From Sphaeroforma sirkka (Eukaryota; Opisthokonta; Ichthyosporea; Ichthyophonida), in assembly GCA_001586965.3 (NCBI GenBank), contig LUCW03002293.1, positions 5,001 to 40,000 on the forward strand: 35,000 nucleotides of DNA, written 5' to 3'. The notes beneath the pieces were generated by a model, which was given only the letters and a program-made list of their open reading frames with translations, was not told the origin of the DNA and did no database searches. Shown here piece by piece: positions 10,730 through 19,356 of the stretch (positions are counted from its first letter, which is position 1; every line of letters starts with the position of its first letter). The position numbers were made by a program, and so were the translations under genes.

Positions 10730-11291
10730 TGCTAATGGACGATACCACAAGGGTAGCCACCAAGCCCAGAAGGGTCGACGAGGAGGTGGTTTCGACCGAC
10801 CAAGAGTTGACTTTGGTAGTAGAGATGGCCGGGAGCTTACTTGTTTCAAGTGCCTTAAGCCCGGGCATACTCGGGCTAATTGTCGTGGTAAGATGGCGTG
10901 TTTGAATTGCAAGAAACCAGGGCATATCAAACGAGACTGCCCAGACCTCGACGATGAGAATGATGATGACAATGGCTATTTCGGATTTGAACTGATGGCG
11001 ATCGGTGATGACGGAGATTCCGACAGTGATGGTGGTATGCCGGCCTTGATGTGTGATTCCACCGTTTCTGATTCTTCCGATGCCGAGAGCAAATTTGATG
11101 ATGAATTGGATGCTCCACCCGGGTTGCTATCTGGAATTTTTCATCGGAATATGAAGATCAGGGTGGCTCTATCTCAGCTACAGATTATGATAACTGTGCT
11201 GCACTCGACGATGATGACACCTTTGCCGAGGATGATCTACTTGTGGATGGATCCGTCACTTCAATCGCTGAAGCTGAATTGGAGAACATAA
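10650..11291 (+). pseudogene. Gag C-terminus with two zinc knuckles
   Basis: The frame resumes inside the duplicated segment and carries two CCHC knuckles: CFKCLKPGHTRANC at 10842-10883 and CLNCKKPGHIKRDC at 10899-10940, both C-x2-C-x4-H-x4-C. An Arg/Gly-rich run (QKGRRGGG) precedes them and a long Asp/Glu/Ser tail follows. A one-base shift in a T run near 11140 moves the coding frame to the one holding the protease. The knuckles would bind RNA during packaging. Confidence 0.8.
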
Positions 11292-11629
11292 TCAGCGAAC
11301 AATCGGCGTATGCATTGCTGGGCGTGGGTGATCTGGTCTTATCTGCTAACGAGCTTGTGGTTGACACAGGTGCCAGCAAGCATGTTGTTGTATTGGAGGA
11401 TGCTCTGTCTGCAGTGAGACCCTCTAACAAGCGATTGACCGGGCTTGGCAACACTAAACTGCATGCAGATGGTGAGGGAGAGTTGCGTGGCTGTCCTGAG
11501 ACTGGTTTAGTTCTTCTCGTTCCTAAGGCGGGTGTTCAACTTTTATCCGTACGACAGCTTGTTAAGAACGGCTGGAAGGCGACGTGCGAGAACAAGTGCA
11601 CATTTTTGATCCGCAGGGTGGTTTGGTGA
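11243..11629 (+). pseudogene. Aspartic protease of the TR-GAG-like element
   Basis: The reading LVVDTGASKHVV includes the catalytic DTGAS at 11363-11377 and is followed by GLGNTKLHADGEGELRG and VPKAGVQLLSVRQLVKNGW, the order seen in copia protease (DSGAS, then V-x-G-x-G, then L-L-S-V-x-Q-L). The active site is intact. A frameshift at about 11590-11620 separates it from the next segment. The enzyme would cleave the Gag(-Pol) precursor. Confidence 0.8.
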
Positions 11630-11830
11630 AAGTAACGGTTAGACAAGGACTATACATCGTTTCCCTGAAGGATATGAAGAAACCCGTGAACCGAGCACAT
11701 TTGGGTACAAAGATTATCGATGAAGATAAGGCCTTTGTGGCATCCGATGATGGTGAAACAGATATGCTCATGTGGCATCATAGACTTGGCCACGTAAGCT
11801 TGGAACTGATGAAGGAGACAATGGTTTGCG
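11584..11830 (+). pseudogene. Gag-pre-integrase fragment, cut by the LTR
   Basis: The frame reads GLYIVSL and ends in MWHHRLGHVSLELM, the zinc-binding gag-pre-integrase motif (LWHRRLGH; here at 11769-11792). Eleven codons later the sequence passes into the LTR at 11831 and the frame stops on its fourth to sixth base. No integrase core follows. Confidence 0.8.
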
Positions 11831-12010
11831 TGTAGGAAAAGTACCCTTAAACCACTATCAGTGTGGATTTAGAATTAGTTTTTAATTGATTCACACGAGG
11901 TGAATTATTTGTAGACCACGTAGACAATCAAATATAAGAATAAATACACCGCACTGAGCCTCAGGGGGACCCAGTAGGTTTTAGTATCGTATTTTGATGT
12001 GTTTACTACA
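11831..12010 (+). repeat. 180-bp LTR, copy 2
   Basis: Begins TGTAGGAAAAG and ends GTTTACTACA. It differs from copy 1 at about ten positions (roughly 5 percent), including the first dozen bases, GAGTT/GATTT and GAGACT/GGGACC. The upstream GAAGGAGA could be a weak polypurine tract. Confidence 0.8.
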
Positions 12011-12099
12011 TTTTTACGACTAGTTACTTTAGGTGTACTATTCGATTTTATCTCGAGAAAAATAGTGGACAAAAAAGTTCATTTTATTGACAAATTACA

Positions 12100-12255
12100 G
12101 GAGCTGATCTCCCTCAGAACCGGATAGCTGAAAGGAGCGTGCAAATTACGACAGGAGCAAAGCCTTCCGAGCACAGAGGAGTTGATCTCCCTCAGAACCG
12201 GATAGCTGAAAGGAGCTTGCAAAATACGACAGGAGCAAAGTCTTCCGAGCACAGA
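12100..12255. repeat. 78-bp tandem duplication
   Basis: Units 12100-12177 and 12178-12255 share GATCTCCCTCAGAACCGG and GACAGGAGCAAAG, with about five mismatches. No coding sense was found in either strand beyond a short shadow frame. Confidence 0.85.
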
Positions 12256-12278
12256 TAAGTGAAAAGAAACCACCACCT

Positions 12279-12900
<622 letters not shown>

Positions 12901-13079
12901 AACCATTCATTCTTCTTTTGTTTTTTTTAAATCCGTCTTCGGTCCGAAAATCCAGATAATTCAACTCCAATGCGACTTTTCAGGCCGTCGTTGGCAATCA
13001 AGGCCTCCCTCTGTCTGATTAGCAGCATGACCTCTTAAACTATTGAAAATTAAACATATAAAACTAGTAGTGTAAATCA

Positions 13080-13083
<4 letters not shown>

Positions 13084-13110
<27 letters not shown>
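13084..13110. repeat. (TA)n microsatellite
   Basis: Short pure TA run of 27 bp in otherwise unassigned DNA. Confidence 0.9.
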
Positions 13111-13115
<5 letters not shown>

Positions 13116-13179
13116 GTGAAATCCTTCTGCTGAATAAGTTCGTGCCTTGGAAACTGGTCTTTTGAACCATCCCGGCTGT

Positions 13180-13275
13180 GCTGGTATATTTTCACCCCCC
13201 AAAAAGCTAGGGTATCCGCTGGTATGTTTTTACCCTCCCCATAAGCTAGGGTATCCGCTGGAGTTATACTCGCCT
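13180..13275 (-). repeat. 38-39-bp repeats with purine tracts
   Basis: Units start at 13180, 13218 and 13257 with GCTGG; the first two share AGCTAGGGTATCC. On the minus strand each full unit contains a G-rich purine run (GGGGAGGG, GGGGGG). The array sits immediately downstream of the gypsy integrase, where a polypurine tract and 3' LTR should begin. Confidence 0.6.
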
Positions 13276-13865
13276 ATAAGCTCGAGTTGTGGAATCGTCG
13301 TTCGCCTCTACACCGTGGTGAAATCTCACGAGGAGAGACAAACTCCGATCCGGAAGTAGATGGTAGACATCTAGTATTCATCAACGTAACTTTGGAATTA
13401 TTACTGTTGTGCCGCTTTCTTCTTCTGCCGAGTTTGCTCGGCTTTGTGGTATGCCGCGATGTCATTGCTTCGGCTGACTCCCAAGTTGGATCACCATCCC
13501 GCCAGCGAACCAAGTATTCTGTATTTCCTGTGGAATCATTCTGTCTATGTCGAATGATGTAACGGAACGAGGAACTTTCCTGCCACATATGATCCTCTAA
13601 AGGCTTTTCGGTGGCTCTATGGACTAATCGCAAAAGTTCCACTCTAACTGGTTTACCTTTGAAAGTATCTGGAAGTGAACCATCCTTGTGTGTCAGTTCA
13701 TATCCTTGTCCCTGTCTGGTTTTGACCACGTATGGTCAAAACATTGGTCGCATTGCTTTGGTTATGCGACCTTCAGACCGTACCATTACCACATCTCCTG
13801 GTTGAAAGGCGATAAAATCGTAAGCATGGAGGCGGCCAAACTGCCTGGATAGTGTGTCTGCGTAT
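13274..13865 (-). pseudogene. Gypsy (chromovirus) integrase C-terminus with chromodomain
   Basis: Read on the minus strand, HKYADTLSRQFGRLHAYDF and PGDVVMVRSEGRITKAM match the integrase tail (GD-V-V motif). After an in-frame TGA the frame continues 151 codons with GYELTHKDGS and then YIIRHRQNDSTGNTEYLVRW and GDPTWESAEAM, a chromodomain (E/YLV-K/RW, TWE). Chromovirus chromodomains steer integration toward modified histone marks. The aromatic cage is partly visible (Tyr and the two Trp). The upstream part of pol is missing: the sequence meets the inverted copia LTR at 13870. Confidence 0.75.
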
Positions 13866-13894
13866 TTATGTAGAAAAATCATATTGTCAAAAAG

Positions 13895-14307
13895 TGTTGG
13901 ACTCAGACCTAGTCCATCGAGGAACCAATTATCTAAGTATGTTTTTGTATGTTGTGTTTACGAATGTGTTTCGTACGCCGATTGTGTTTGACCTATTATA
14001 TGTGTAAATATGTTACAGGTGTCATTTGATAGGAAATGTTTTTCCCTTTCATATGACACCTTATTCAAGTTGTTTGAGTGAATATTCATTGAGTTATGAG
14101 TCTTAGAAGTTTAAGTGTATTTGAAGAAATTATGTTTTGTATTTTTAGAGATGGAATCAAAAAAATAGACCGCGCACGTCCGTTGGAATTTCTTTGGCAA
14201 AGGAAATTTTCGAGCCGAAAGGGCCGTTCAATTTTGACGAAAAAATAGTATAAATACGGAGTACAAAAGTAAATAAAGAGTACTTTCACAGAGTTGAAAA
14301 ATTCACA
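13895..14307 (+). repeat. Candidate 413-bp copia LTR
   Basis: Bounded by TGT and ACA, with a TATA box and polyadenylation signal 16 bp apart in the correct order, and TGGAAGCAGC directly after it as a possible primer binding site. Inside is a hairpin with arms AGGTGTCAT/ATGACACCT. The right boundary is inferred from the TGG start and is not confirmed by a second full copy. Confidence 0.5.
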
Positions 14308-14359
14308 TGGAAGCAGCGGACGGGACTAAAAGCTGGAAAGTTTTGGAGACCAATGACTC

Positions 14360-14430
14360 GAGTGCCTGAGAGAGGGAGAGAGAAAGAGAGAGAGAGGGAG
14401 AGAGAAAGAGAGAGAGAGAGAGCTAGAGAA
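14360..14430 (+). repeat. (GA)n-rich leader
   Basis: A purine run of GAGAGA/GGGAGA units between the LTR and the gag ATG. It is a low-complexity untranslated leader. Confidence 0.8.
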
Positions 14431-14475
14431 CGCTAATTTGAGAGAGATTGAGACCACTGATCACCAAACCGAGAG

Positions 14476-14600
14476 GATGAAGTACGTGGAGCCCAAACTG
14501 AAGGATGCCACCGGCTACCCGAACTGGAAGTTGAAGATAGAAGCTAAGCTGTCTCTAAAAATACAAACACAATTTCTTCAAATACACTTAAACTTCTAAG
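14476..14600 (+). pseudogene. Truncated copia gag start
   Basis: ATG 14476 opens MKYVEPKLKDATGYPNWKLK, the N-terminal copia Gag signature (L-x-G-x-N-Y-x-x-W-K). After KIEAKLS the reading runs into the inverted LTR copy at 14552 and stops about 15 codons later. Everything beyond the first 26 residues of Gag is lost. Confidence 0.7.
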
Positions 14601-14853
14601 ACTCATAACTCAATGAATATTCACTCAAACAACTTGAATAAGGTGTCATATGAAAGGGAAAAACATTTCCTATCAAATGACACCTGTAACATATTTACAC
14701 ATATAATAGGTCAAACACAATCGGCGTACGAAACACATTCGTAAACACAACATACAAAAACATACTTAGATAATTGGTTCCTCGATGGACTAGGTCTGAG
14801 TTCAACACTTAAACATCATTCACCTTTGACAATATGATTTTTCTACAACAGAT

Positions 14854-15770
14854 ACCGTAGTCCGTCAGCTTCTAAGTTTGGAGGGAGGCGGGGGTGGTAG
14901 GTCGATGATACGCATGTTCTGTACCAGTTGAGCCGACAGCATAGAGGTAGTCCAAGTGCCACGTATTACGCAGAGTAGTCTCAATCGTTTTCAAACGTAG
15001 TCCAAGTATCTGGAGATCGAGTCCAAAGGTGTGGTCACCACAGACACCGTAGTCCGTCAGCTTATAAGTTTGGAGGGAGGCGGGGATGGTAGGTCGATGA
15101 TACGCATGTTCTGTACCAGTTGAGCCGACAGCATAGAGGTAGTCCAAGTGCCACGTATTGCGCAGAGTAGTCTCAATCGTTTTCAAACGTAGTCCAAGTA
15201 TCTGGAGATCGAGTCCAAAGGTGTGGTCACCACAGACACCGTAGTCCGTCAGCTTTTAAGTTTGGAGGGAGGCGGGGATGGTAGGTCGATGATACGCATG
15301 TTCTGTACCAGTTGAGCCGACAGCATAGAGGTAGTCCAAGTGCCACGTATTACGCACAGTAGTCTCAATCGTTTTCAAACGTAGTCCAAGTATCTGGAGA
15401 TCGAGTCCAAAGGGGTGGTCACCACAGACACCGTAGTCCGTCAGCTTCTATGTTTGGAGGGAGGCGGGGGTGGTAGGTCGATGATACGCATCTTCTGTAC
15501 CAGTTGAGCCGACAGCATAGAGGTAGTCCAAGTGTCACGTATTGCTGTGGTAAAAGTCCCCTTAAACCACTATCAGTGTGGAGTTAGAATTAGTTTACAA
15601 TTAATTCACACGAGGTGAATTATTTGTAGACCACGTAGACAATCAAATATAAGAATAAATACACCGCACTGAGCCTCAGGGAGACTCAGTAGGTTTTAGT
15701 ATCGTATTTTGATGTGTTTACTACATTGCGCAGAGTAGTCTCAATCGTTTTCATACGTAGTCCGCGGTTT
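14854..15770 (-). repeat. 192-bp tandem repeats in a LINE endonuclease
   Basis: Units start at 14854, 15046, 15238 and 15430 with an exact 192-bp period and a few percent divergence. The fourth is split by a solo LTR (15546-15725) and ends about 15770. On the minus strand 192 bp equals 64 codons, so the repeat stays in frame. Each unit encodes LKTIETTLRNTWHLDYLYAV, HAYHRP, LTDYGVCGDHTFGLDLQI. At one codon the units read TAG, TAT, TAA and TAG, so only unit 2 is fully open. Confidence 0.85.
15546..15725 (+). repeat. 180-bp solo LTR, copy 3
   Basis: Begins TGTGGTAAAAG and ends GTTTACTACA. It is flanked by TTGC on both sides (15542-15545 and 15726-15729), and the uninterrupted site CGTATTGCGCAGAG exists in the neighbouring repeat unit, so this is a clean insertion with a 4-bp target duplication. 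It is one mismatch away from copy 1. No internal element sequence remains, the product expected from LTR-LTR recombination. Confidence 0.9.
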
Positions 15771-16239
15771 GTAGATGCGTGGCCATACTTCTGGGATTTG
15801 AAGTTGAAATCTCCCTACACGACATCTGGTTGGAAACCGCCAATCTCGGGGGGATTCATGTATCGCCTAACGTCTTCTTCAGTAAGGATTTGAGTGGAAA
15901 GTAGAACACGGCCATATGAACGCCAAAGCATACAAAGAACACCGCGTACGGTGAAGATTGTACAAGTTAAAAATTCGATTGGTGGTGTTTGGAAAAGATA
16001 GCAACACCACAGTGTGAAGGGTGTAAGATATTATGCCGTGTAGTGTGATGTAGTATATGATAGCGTGTGTTCGAGCGTATCTGATTAAAAAATGTGGTGT
16101 TATGCCAGGTTTCAACCACACACATGACATCAACCAGACTTAAAATCGATATAACGTTCAAACACTTATCTGTATGTGCTGCGTTGTCCATGTTGAGTCC
16201 TTGTGGGTTGAAGAGCGTCATCCTCGTTGGTCCTAACAT
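15771..16239 (-). pseudogene. LINE ORF2, endonuclease N-terminal part
   Basis: From ATG 16239 the minus strand reads FNPQGLN (first active-site Asn region), VMCVVETWHN (catalytic Glu, family QET/VET), HCGVAIFSKHH (GVAI), then after a frameshift GDFNF at 15800-15814 (catalytic Asp and Asn) and NRGL. These are successive motifs of the endonuclease/exonuclease/phosphatase fold that nicks target DNA for target-primed reverse transcription. The final Asp-His motif (GDHTF) lies in the repeat array downstream. A stop follows QSNF, and at least one frameshift and another stop (before GDFN) break the ORF. Confidence 0.7.
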
Positions 16240-17484
16240 TGTTCATCATCGGTCAATACTACTGGGCTCTCTTCTTTAACGATGTCAGCCATTTCTATAT
16301 CATTGCCTGTCGTCGAAGAGTCTGTCGTGGAAAGCTGAGGCTGCGTATTGCTATCCATCGTGTCGGACGATTGTGTCGGGGAGACCGTTGGTATATGGAG
16401 TTGTCCGGGTTTCACACGCGCTGTTTTTTTAGCGTTTGCCGGGATTCGCGGGTTAGGTGATAAGAGGTTTGCATCATGCTTGAGAGACTAAATTAGTAGG
16501 CGTATTTCTGTATACGTTAATATCGTTTTACGTCGTCAGCCCGAGAGTAGTTTGGGACTTGTTCTCAAATTAATATAAGTATAGGTGGGTCAGCCTGAGA
16601 GAACGTAAGAGTGATTGTAGACTTCTTCTCAGATTATTTTATTTATAGGATACGGGCCACCGGCTAGCCGAGAGTCGAGGTTCGAGACTGAGTGTGGTAA
16701 CAGAGAATATGATTTATTTGTTTCTAGAAAATATATCCGAGTGGTAAAGTGTTCTGCATTAGACGGAAGATACCAAAGAAAGTGGTGGCGATTGAGGACT
16801 GGTTGGGCATGCCAGTATTTTTCAAATACTGATCGGGATTGGGGCTTGCCGTTAGGGAAAATTGCTCGGAAGAAGAGCCATACCGGAGTTATGTCATCCA
16901 TTTCATGAAGAGTTTTGTCTGGCATCGGGCTGCCCACCACTTTCGTCAAAAGGTGTTCGGGTACTGGCGGCTGCGGTTAGGACTGAGAAGCTGGTGGGGT
17001 CGGGCGTTTTTTAGGGCTCGGTTTTGCAGGTTTGTCCACTTTTGAGCGGTAGCTGGGAGGCTCACTGCTGCTATTGGGCGCCTGTGACCGCGGTCTTTTT
17101 GCAGGCGGAGCAGGCAGGCTTGTGGAGCCAAATCGGAAAGTGTCGGGTGTGTCTTTATCTATAGGTGCATGGGTTTGGGATTTAAGGTCCCGTAGTTCGG
17201 ATTCAAGGTTGGTTGTTTTTGCACAGAGGTTAGTGAGCATTTGGTGTATGGTTTGTTTCCATTGGTCATCAGTCAAAGGCTCCTTGGAGATGGGCCCATC
17301 ATTGTTCGGGGCTGTTAGAGCCGGTACCAAAATTTGATTGAGATTGGCCTGAAGAGTACTGACCTGGGCAGAGAGGTTTGTGATCGATTTTTGTATGTCC
17401 CATGTCCATTGGTCATTGGGTAAGAAGTCGTTGTGGACTAACGTCTCAATTATTTATTCGGTCTGGCCCGACATTTTTCGCGGA
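16233..17484 (-). pseudogene. LINE ORF1
   Basis: The reading starts MSGQTE near 17475 and stays in one frame to 16233 apart from several in-frame stops (one right after MSGQTE, one after PPASQS, and several near 16480-16630). The N-terminal third contains two related segments, LPNDQWTWDIQKSITNLSAQ and LTDDQWKQTIHQMLTNLCAK, each followed by a Leu-heptad stretch, so a duplicated coiled coil is likely. A Pro/Lys/Ser-rich basic linker (KPSPKKRPTPP) follows. There is no CCHC knuckle. ORF1 proteins of LINEs usually bind element RNA. Family identity is inferred from the position upstream of the endonuclease ORF. Confidence 0.6.
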
Positions 17485-17494
17485 TGTGGGACTG

Positions 17495-17688
17495 TGGGTC
17501 CCCAGACTCCCTACTAGATCTTTTATTGATTTATATATATATTGAAAATCCAAATTTCAAGTCAACGTTTTGGTGGGGTCTGTGGGTTTTTTGAAAGTGG
17601 CATTCAGTTCTACGCTGGTGACCTACTGGTCACCGAGATTTACGTTTCGGAGACGAAAATTTGAATCAAAGGTCCGTCGTGAAAACTT
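17495..17688. other. Unassigned, upstream of LINE ORF1
   Basis: This could be the LINE 5' untranslated region. No promoter motif or ORF stands out. Confidence 0.3.
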
Positions 17689-17810
17689 AATATGGGGAAG
17701 TGAAAATTAATAATGGTGAAGTGAAAAATAAATATGGGGAAGTGAAAAATAAATATGGGGAAGTGAAAAATAAATATGGGGAAGTAAAAAAATTATATGG
17801 GGAAGTCTTC
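17689..17810 (+). repeat. 21-bp minisatellite
   Basis: Units start at 17694, 17715, 17736, 17757, 17778 and 17799, each about GGGGAAGTGAAAAATAAATA plus one base; the three central ones are identical. Translated on the plus strand the array gives heptads KNKYGEV, but the frame beyond has no recognisable domain. Confidence 0.9.
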
Positions 17811-18287
17811 AGGGGGGGTATTGATCACAGTAAACCAAGATTGTTTACCAAGCATAAAACTACGGTCAACCCCCGGAGGCTCAACAAGGTTTATCCCAGC
17901 ATCAACCAAGGAGAGAATCTAAACTCAGAGAGGGACACAGAAGTATTACAGATGGGAAATTAATCTCGGAGCCGAAGTGCCGGGAGTACGGAAACATCAT
18001 TATAGAAAATCTCTGATGGGCATAAGGGCATCCCTAAATATCGGAGGAGTAAAATCTAATCGTATAAGGCCAAAAATTACAATGGAAGCCATGATCAGTT
18101 GAAGACGTGGCGACACTACCTTTGGTTTGGATCATAGATTAAGTGAGAACCTTTTTCACCTCAAGAGGTGTTTCTTAATGGCTCAAGGATTACGAGTCCA
18201 ATGCATATAAAAGCAGGGACTCGAATCAAATAAATCACAACTATTCACTTAAAACTTAAAACAATTCAAGTTACTTGAATATCTGAG

Positions 18288-18291
<4 letters not shown>
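17811..18291 (+). promoter_or_regulatory. Possible LTR or polymerase II promoter debris
   Basis: TATAAAA at 18206-18212 is followed 17 bp later by AATAAA at 18229-18234, the compact TATA/polyadenylation pairing also present in the copia LTR at 13895-14307. No paired copy was found, so LTR identity is a guess. The rest of the segment has no gene. Confidence 0.3.
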
Positions 18292-18634
<343 letters not shown>

Positions 18635-18642
18635 AACTTTTC

Positions 18643-18955
18643 ATGCTCCCATACGTTATTTTTAAATACACAGATGAGTTGTACACAAATCAAGCGAGTT
18701 TCATGCTGTGCAGACTGCCTATGTCTACAGGGGGAGCAGCACATGTGTCCGAAATTTTGATCCCGTGGAATCAAAGGAACGGACATTGGAACCTGGCGAT
18801 CGTTATACTGTTTCAAGTAACGCTACAAATATTATAATAGATAGTATGCCAACTCCTGCTGGTGCTGATTCATATAGTAATATGGAAATACATTTCTCAT
18901 ATGGCCCTGTAAAAGAGCATCATCGACCACGTGAGTTGCGCACTAGGCAGTGAGA
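18643..18955 (+). pseudogene. Ulp1-like (C48) cysteine protease fragment
   Basis: In frame 1 the DNA reads [18 protein letters not shown], close to the P-x-N...HW-x-L-x-V signature around the catalytic His of Ulp1/SENP-type SUMO proteases (His-Trp at 18784-18789). After a one-base shift near 18795, frame 3 continues [20 protein letters not shown], which fits the catalytic Asp segment (IxxxDSM; Asp codon at 18840). The frame ends LRTRQ at 18953 before any catalytic Cys (QNNxxDCG) appears. Such domains are host deSUMOylases or are carried by Mutator/CACTA-type and other DNA transposons. The match is by eye. Confidence 0.4.
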
Positions 18956-19090
18956 TAAGCTTGAATGGAGTAGCATATGCGAACAACAAAAATAAAAAAG
19001 ACAACATAACCTCTCTCAACAAATTTATTCGTCAAAAATTGATATAGCCGAAGGCTCTTTAATTTAAATTTAAACAATTTTGCACGATGA

Positions 19091-19237
19091 AGTCACTAAT
19101 TGTACATAAAAAATGGGAATAGTCGCTAAATGTACATTTGAACATATATGATCACTATTTCAGTACATTTTCATCAATAAAAAGGGTGAATGGACATATA
19201 GTGACTTTCCCACATTTTCAATGTACATTTAGCGACT
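19091..19237. repeat. Short inverted repeats around AGTCGCTAAATGTACATT
   Basis: A perfect 18-bp inverted pair lies at 19121-19138 and 19220-19237. A related direct copy (AGTCACTAATTGTACAT) is at 19091-19107, and the mirror TAGTGACT lies near 19200. The arrangement resembles a small foldback element with doubled arms. Confidence 0.6.
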
Positions 19238-19356
19238 TTGTTCATATATATATATATAATAATAATAAAAAATAATAATAATATAATAATATAATAATAT
19301 AATACACTGAATCTTTCAGCCAGGTCAATCATGTTTGCTTCCGCCCACCAGTGTTT

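Larger units (their letters stand above)
8573..12010 (+). mobile_element. Copia-type element without integrase, RT and RNase H
   Basis: Two 180-bp direct repeats (8573-8752 and 11831-12010), each starting TGT and ending ACA, bracket 3.08 kb that codes in order for Gag, two zinc knuckles, an aspartic protease and the gag-pre-integrase motif. Homology ends exactly where the right LTR begins, so all of integrase, RT and RNase H are missing. This matches the layout of terminal-repeat-with-gag (TR-GAG) non-autonomous elements. The frame is now broken in at least three places. No target-site duplication flanks the pair (CTGG left, TTTT right), and the two LTRs differ at about ten positions, so they may not be an original pair. 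Confidence 0.6.
13870..14846. mobile_element. Inverted duplication of a copia LTR
   Basis: The left arm 13870-14151 and right arm 14552-14846 are inverted copies, more than 95 percent identical by eye, around a 400-bp spacer. The right arm carries about 15 extra bases near its outer end. The left arm plus part of the spacer forms an LTR candidate, 13895-14307 (TGTTGG...TTCACA), with TATAAATA at 14249-14256 and AATAAA at 14272-14277. It is followed by TGG (possible primer site), a GA-rich leader and a gag start at 14476. The inverted repeat extends about 24 bp beyond the LTR into gypsy integrase sequence, so flank and LTR were duplicated together. Confidence 0.75.
14854..17490 (-). mobile_element. 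LINE (non-LTR retrotransposon) relic
   Basis: The minus strand carries ORF1 (17484 to 16233) and then ORF2 (from 16239) with an APE-type endonuclease. Reverse transcriptase is absent because the element is cut at 14854 next to the inverted copia LTR. Losing the 3' half is unusual for LINE insertions, which are normally 5' truncated, so rearrangement after insertion is likely. Confidence 0.7.

Noticed and set aside
14854..15545. Regular 192-bp repeats as a satellite or CRISPR-like array.
   Set aside because: There are no short repeats with unique spacers. The unit is part of a LINE endonuclease coding region.
16640..16700. GAGGTTCGAGACTGAG resembled the T arm of a tRNA.
   Set aside because: No matching acceptor stem, anticodon arm or D arm could be drawn around it.
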